The notes beneath the pieces were generated by a model. That model saw only the letters and a program-made list of their open reading frames with translations, did not search any database and was not told the DNA's origin. Positions 12,080-12,743 of a DNA stretch of 12,743 nucleotides are shown here, piece after piece. The number at the start of each line of letters is the position of its first letter. Within the stretch, counting starts at the first letter, position 1. Made by a program: the position numbers and the translations under genes. This DNA comes from JACIYW01 sp014359745 (GTDB taxonomy: Bacteria; Pseudomonadota; Alphaproteobacteria; Rhodobacterales; Rhodobacteraceae), in contig JBNPWE010000042.1 of NCBI GenBank assembly GCA_050433985.1, forward strand, positions 1-12,743, given 5' to 3'.

Positions 12080-12743
12080 GTTTCGGCGTGGCCAGATGGG
12101 TATAGGCGCCATAGGCATCGACCTGGATCGTGCCGTTGAAGCCCTTGAGGATTTCGGCGGCGTATTCGCCTTTACGCCCGGGACGATAATGGAACACCAC
12201 GCCGGGCGGCGCAGGGCCGTTCCAGCCCCGGTCATCCCGCAACACCGCCCAGAGATAGCCGGTCTTGGTTTTCCCCTTGCCCGGGTCCAGCACCGGAGCG
12301 GTGGTTTCATCGACGTAGAGCCGGGTGCTGCCGGCCAGCAGCTGCTTGGCCATATGATCGACTACTGGGGCGATGAGCGCGCCGGTCCTGCCCATCCAGT
12401 CGGCCAGCACCGAGCGGTCAATGGGCACCCCATGCCGCGCCATCACCACAGCCTGCCGGTTCAGCGGCATATGTTCGGAATGCTTGGACACGGCGATCTG
12501 CGCGAGCAACGCCTCGGTCGGCCAACTGCCCTCCAGCAGATGCGCGGGCGCCTTGGCCTGCACCACGCCCGCACGTCCTTTGGGGCAGGCATACCGGGGG
12601 CGGACCGTGACGACCACCTGATAGCGCGCCGGGATATAATCCAGCCGCTCGGTCCGGTCCTCGCCAATCTTGACCATGTCGCCGCAGCCGCAAGGGCATG
12701 CGATACTTTCGGGCTCGACCACCCGCTCGACGCGCGGCAGGCT
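12069..12743 (-). pseudogene. IS66-family transposase (TnpC) fragment
   Basis: A minus-strand frame enters from the right edge and matches the central part of IS66 TnpC: LPRVERVVEPESIACPCGCG with its zinc-binding cysteines, RYACPKGRAGVVQAKAP, then HMPLNRQAVVMARHGVPIDR, the catalytic LYVDETTAPVLDPGKGKTKT and QVDAYGAYTHLATPKRPGG. Past about 12069 the frame stays open but only as the antisense of the IS1380 piece. The C-terminal third of the transposase, with the last catalytic residue, is therefore missing here. The N-terminal part lies outside the window. The tnpA and tnpB genes of a complete IS66 are not seen. Confidence 0.88.

Noticed and set aside
1..12743. CRISPR arrays, tRNA or rRNA genes, attachment sites
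   Set aside because: No regularly spaced direct repeats, cloverleaf-like sequences or rRNA segments were seen on either strand, and no paired direct repeats bound the cluster within the window.

Overview
The window reads as a GC-rich alphaproteobacterial accessory region, most likely from the Rhodobacteraceae or a close relative. This placement is inferred from the protein types, from the FNR/Dnr-type regulators with their binding sites, and from the IS1380 and IS66 remnants. No rRNA, tRNA or taxonomic marker gene is present, so the host cannot be named.

Layout. The left edge carries the last codons of an unidentified gene. Next is a divergent pair: a PGM1-like ATP-grasp ligase (minus, 39-1484) and a class II glutamine amidotransferase (plus, 1627-2481). 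About 470 bases follow with only weak small ORFs, closed by a plus-strand hairpin with a T run at 2939-2956. A minus-strand operon (6392 down to 2956) encodes a DUF2267 protein, a COG2187 phosphotransferase-like protein and a full-length FtsH protease. Facing it is a divergent PRPP synthetase (6501-7463). A plus-strand unit then encodes a two-CBS-domain protein, a ribosome hibernation factor fused to a cold-shock-like domain, and a short, probably truncated stress-type protein. A CRP/FNR regulator without cluster cysteines (minus, 8802-9575) converges on it. On its other side are a host-attachment family protein, a cysteine-rich FNR-type regulator and a small heat shock protein (Hsp20). The right edge holds broken IS1380 and IS66 transposase genes fused tail to tail.

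How the parts fit. The main signal is a recurrent 14-bp palindrome of FNR/Dnr type (TTGAY-N4-RTCAA) ahead of nearly every transcription unit. It is exact at 6454, 7447 and 9709, one base off at 11075 and two bases off at 1558. In each case a -10-like hexamer lies about 21-23 bp downstream, which is the spacing of a class II (-41.5) activator promoter. Two regulators in the window have an ExxSR-type recognition helix and could bind these sites. The regulated genes (ribosome hibernation, CBS sensor, PRPP synthesis, FtsH, Hsp20, ATP-grasp and amidotransferase enzymes) resemble a low-oxygen or nitric-oxide-induced dormancy and proteostasis regulon. The gene families and sites are read directly from the sequence. 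The regulatory wiring and the physiological role are inference.
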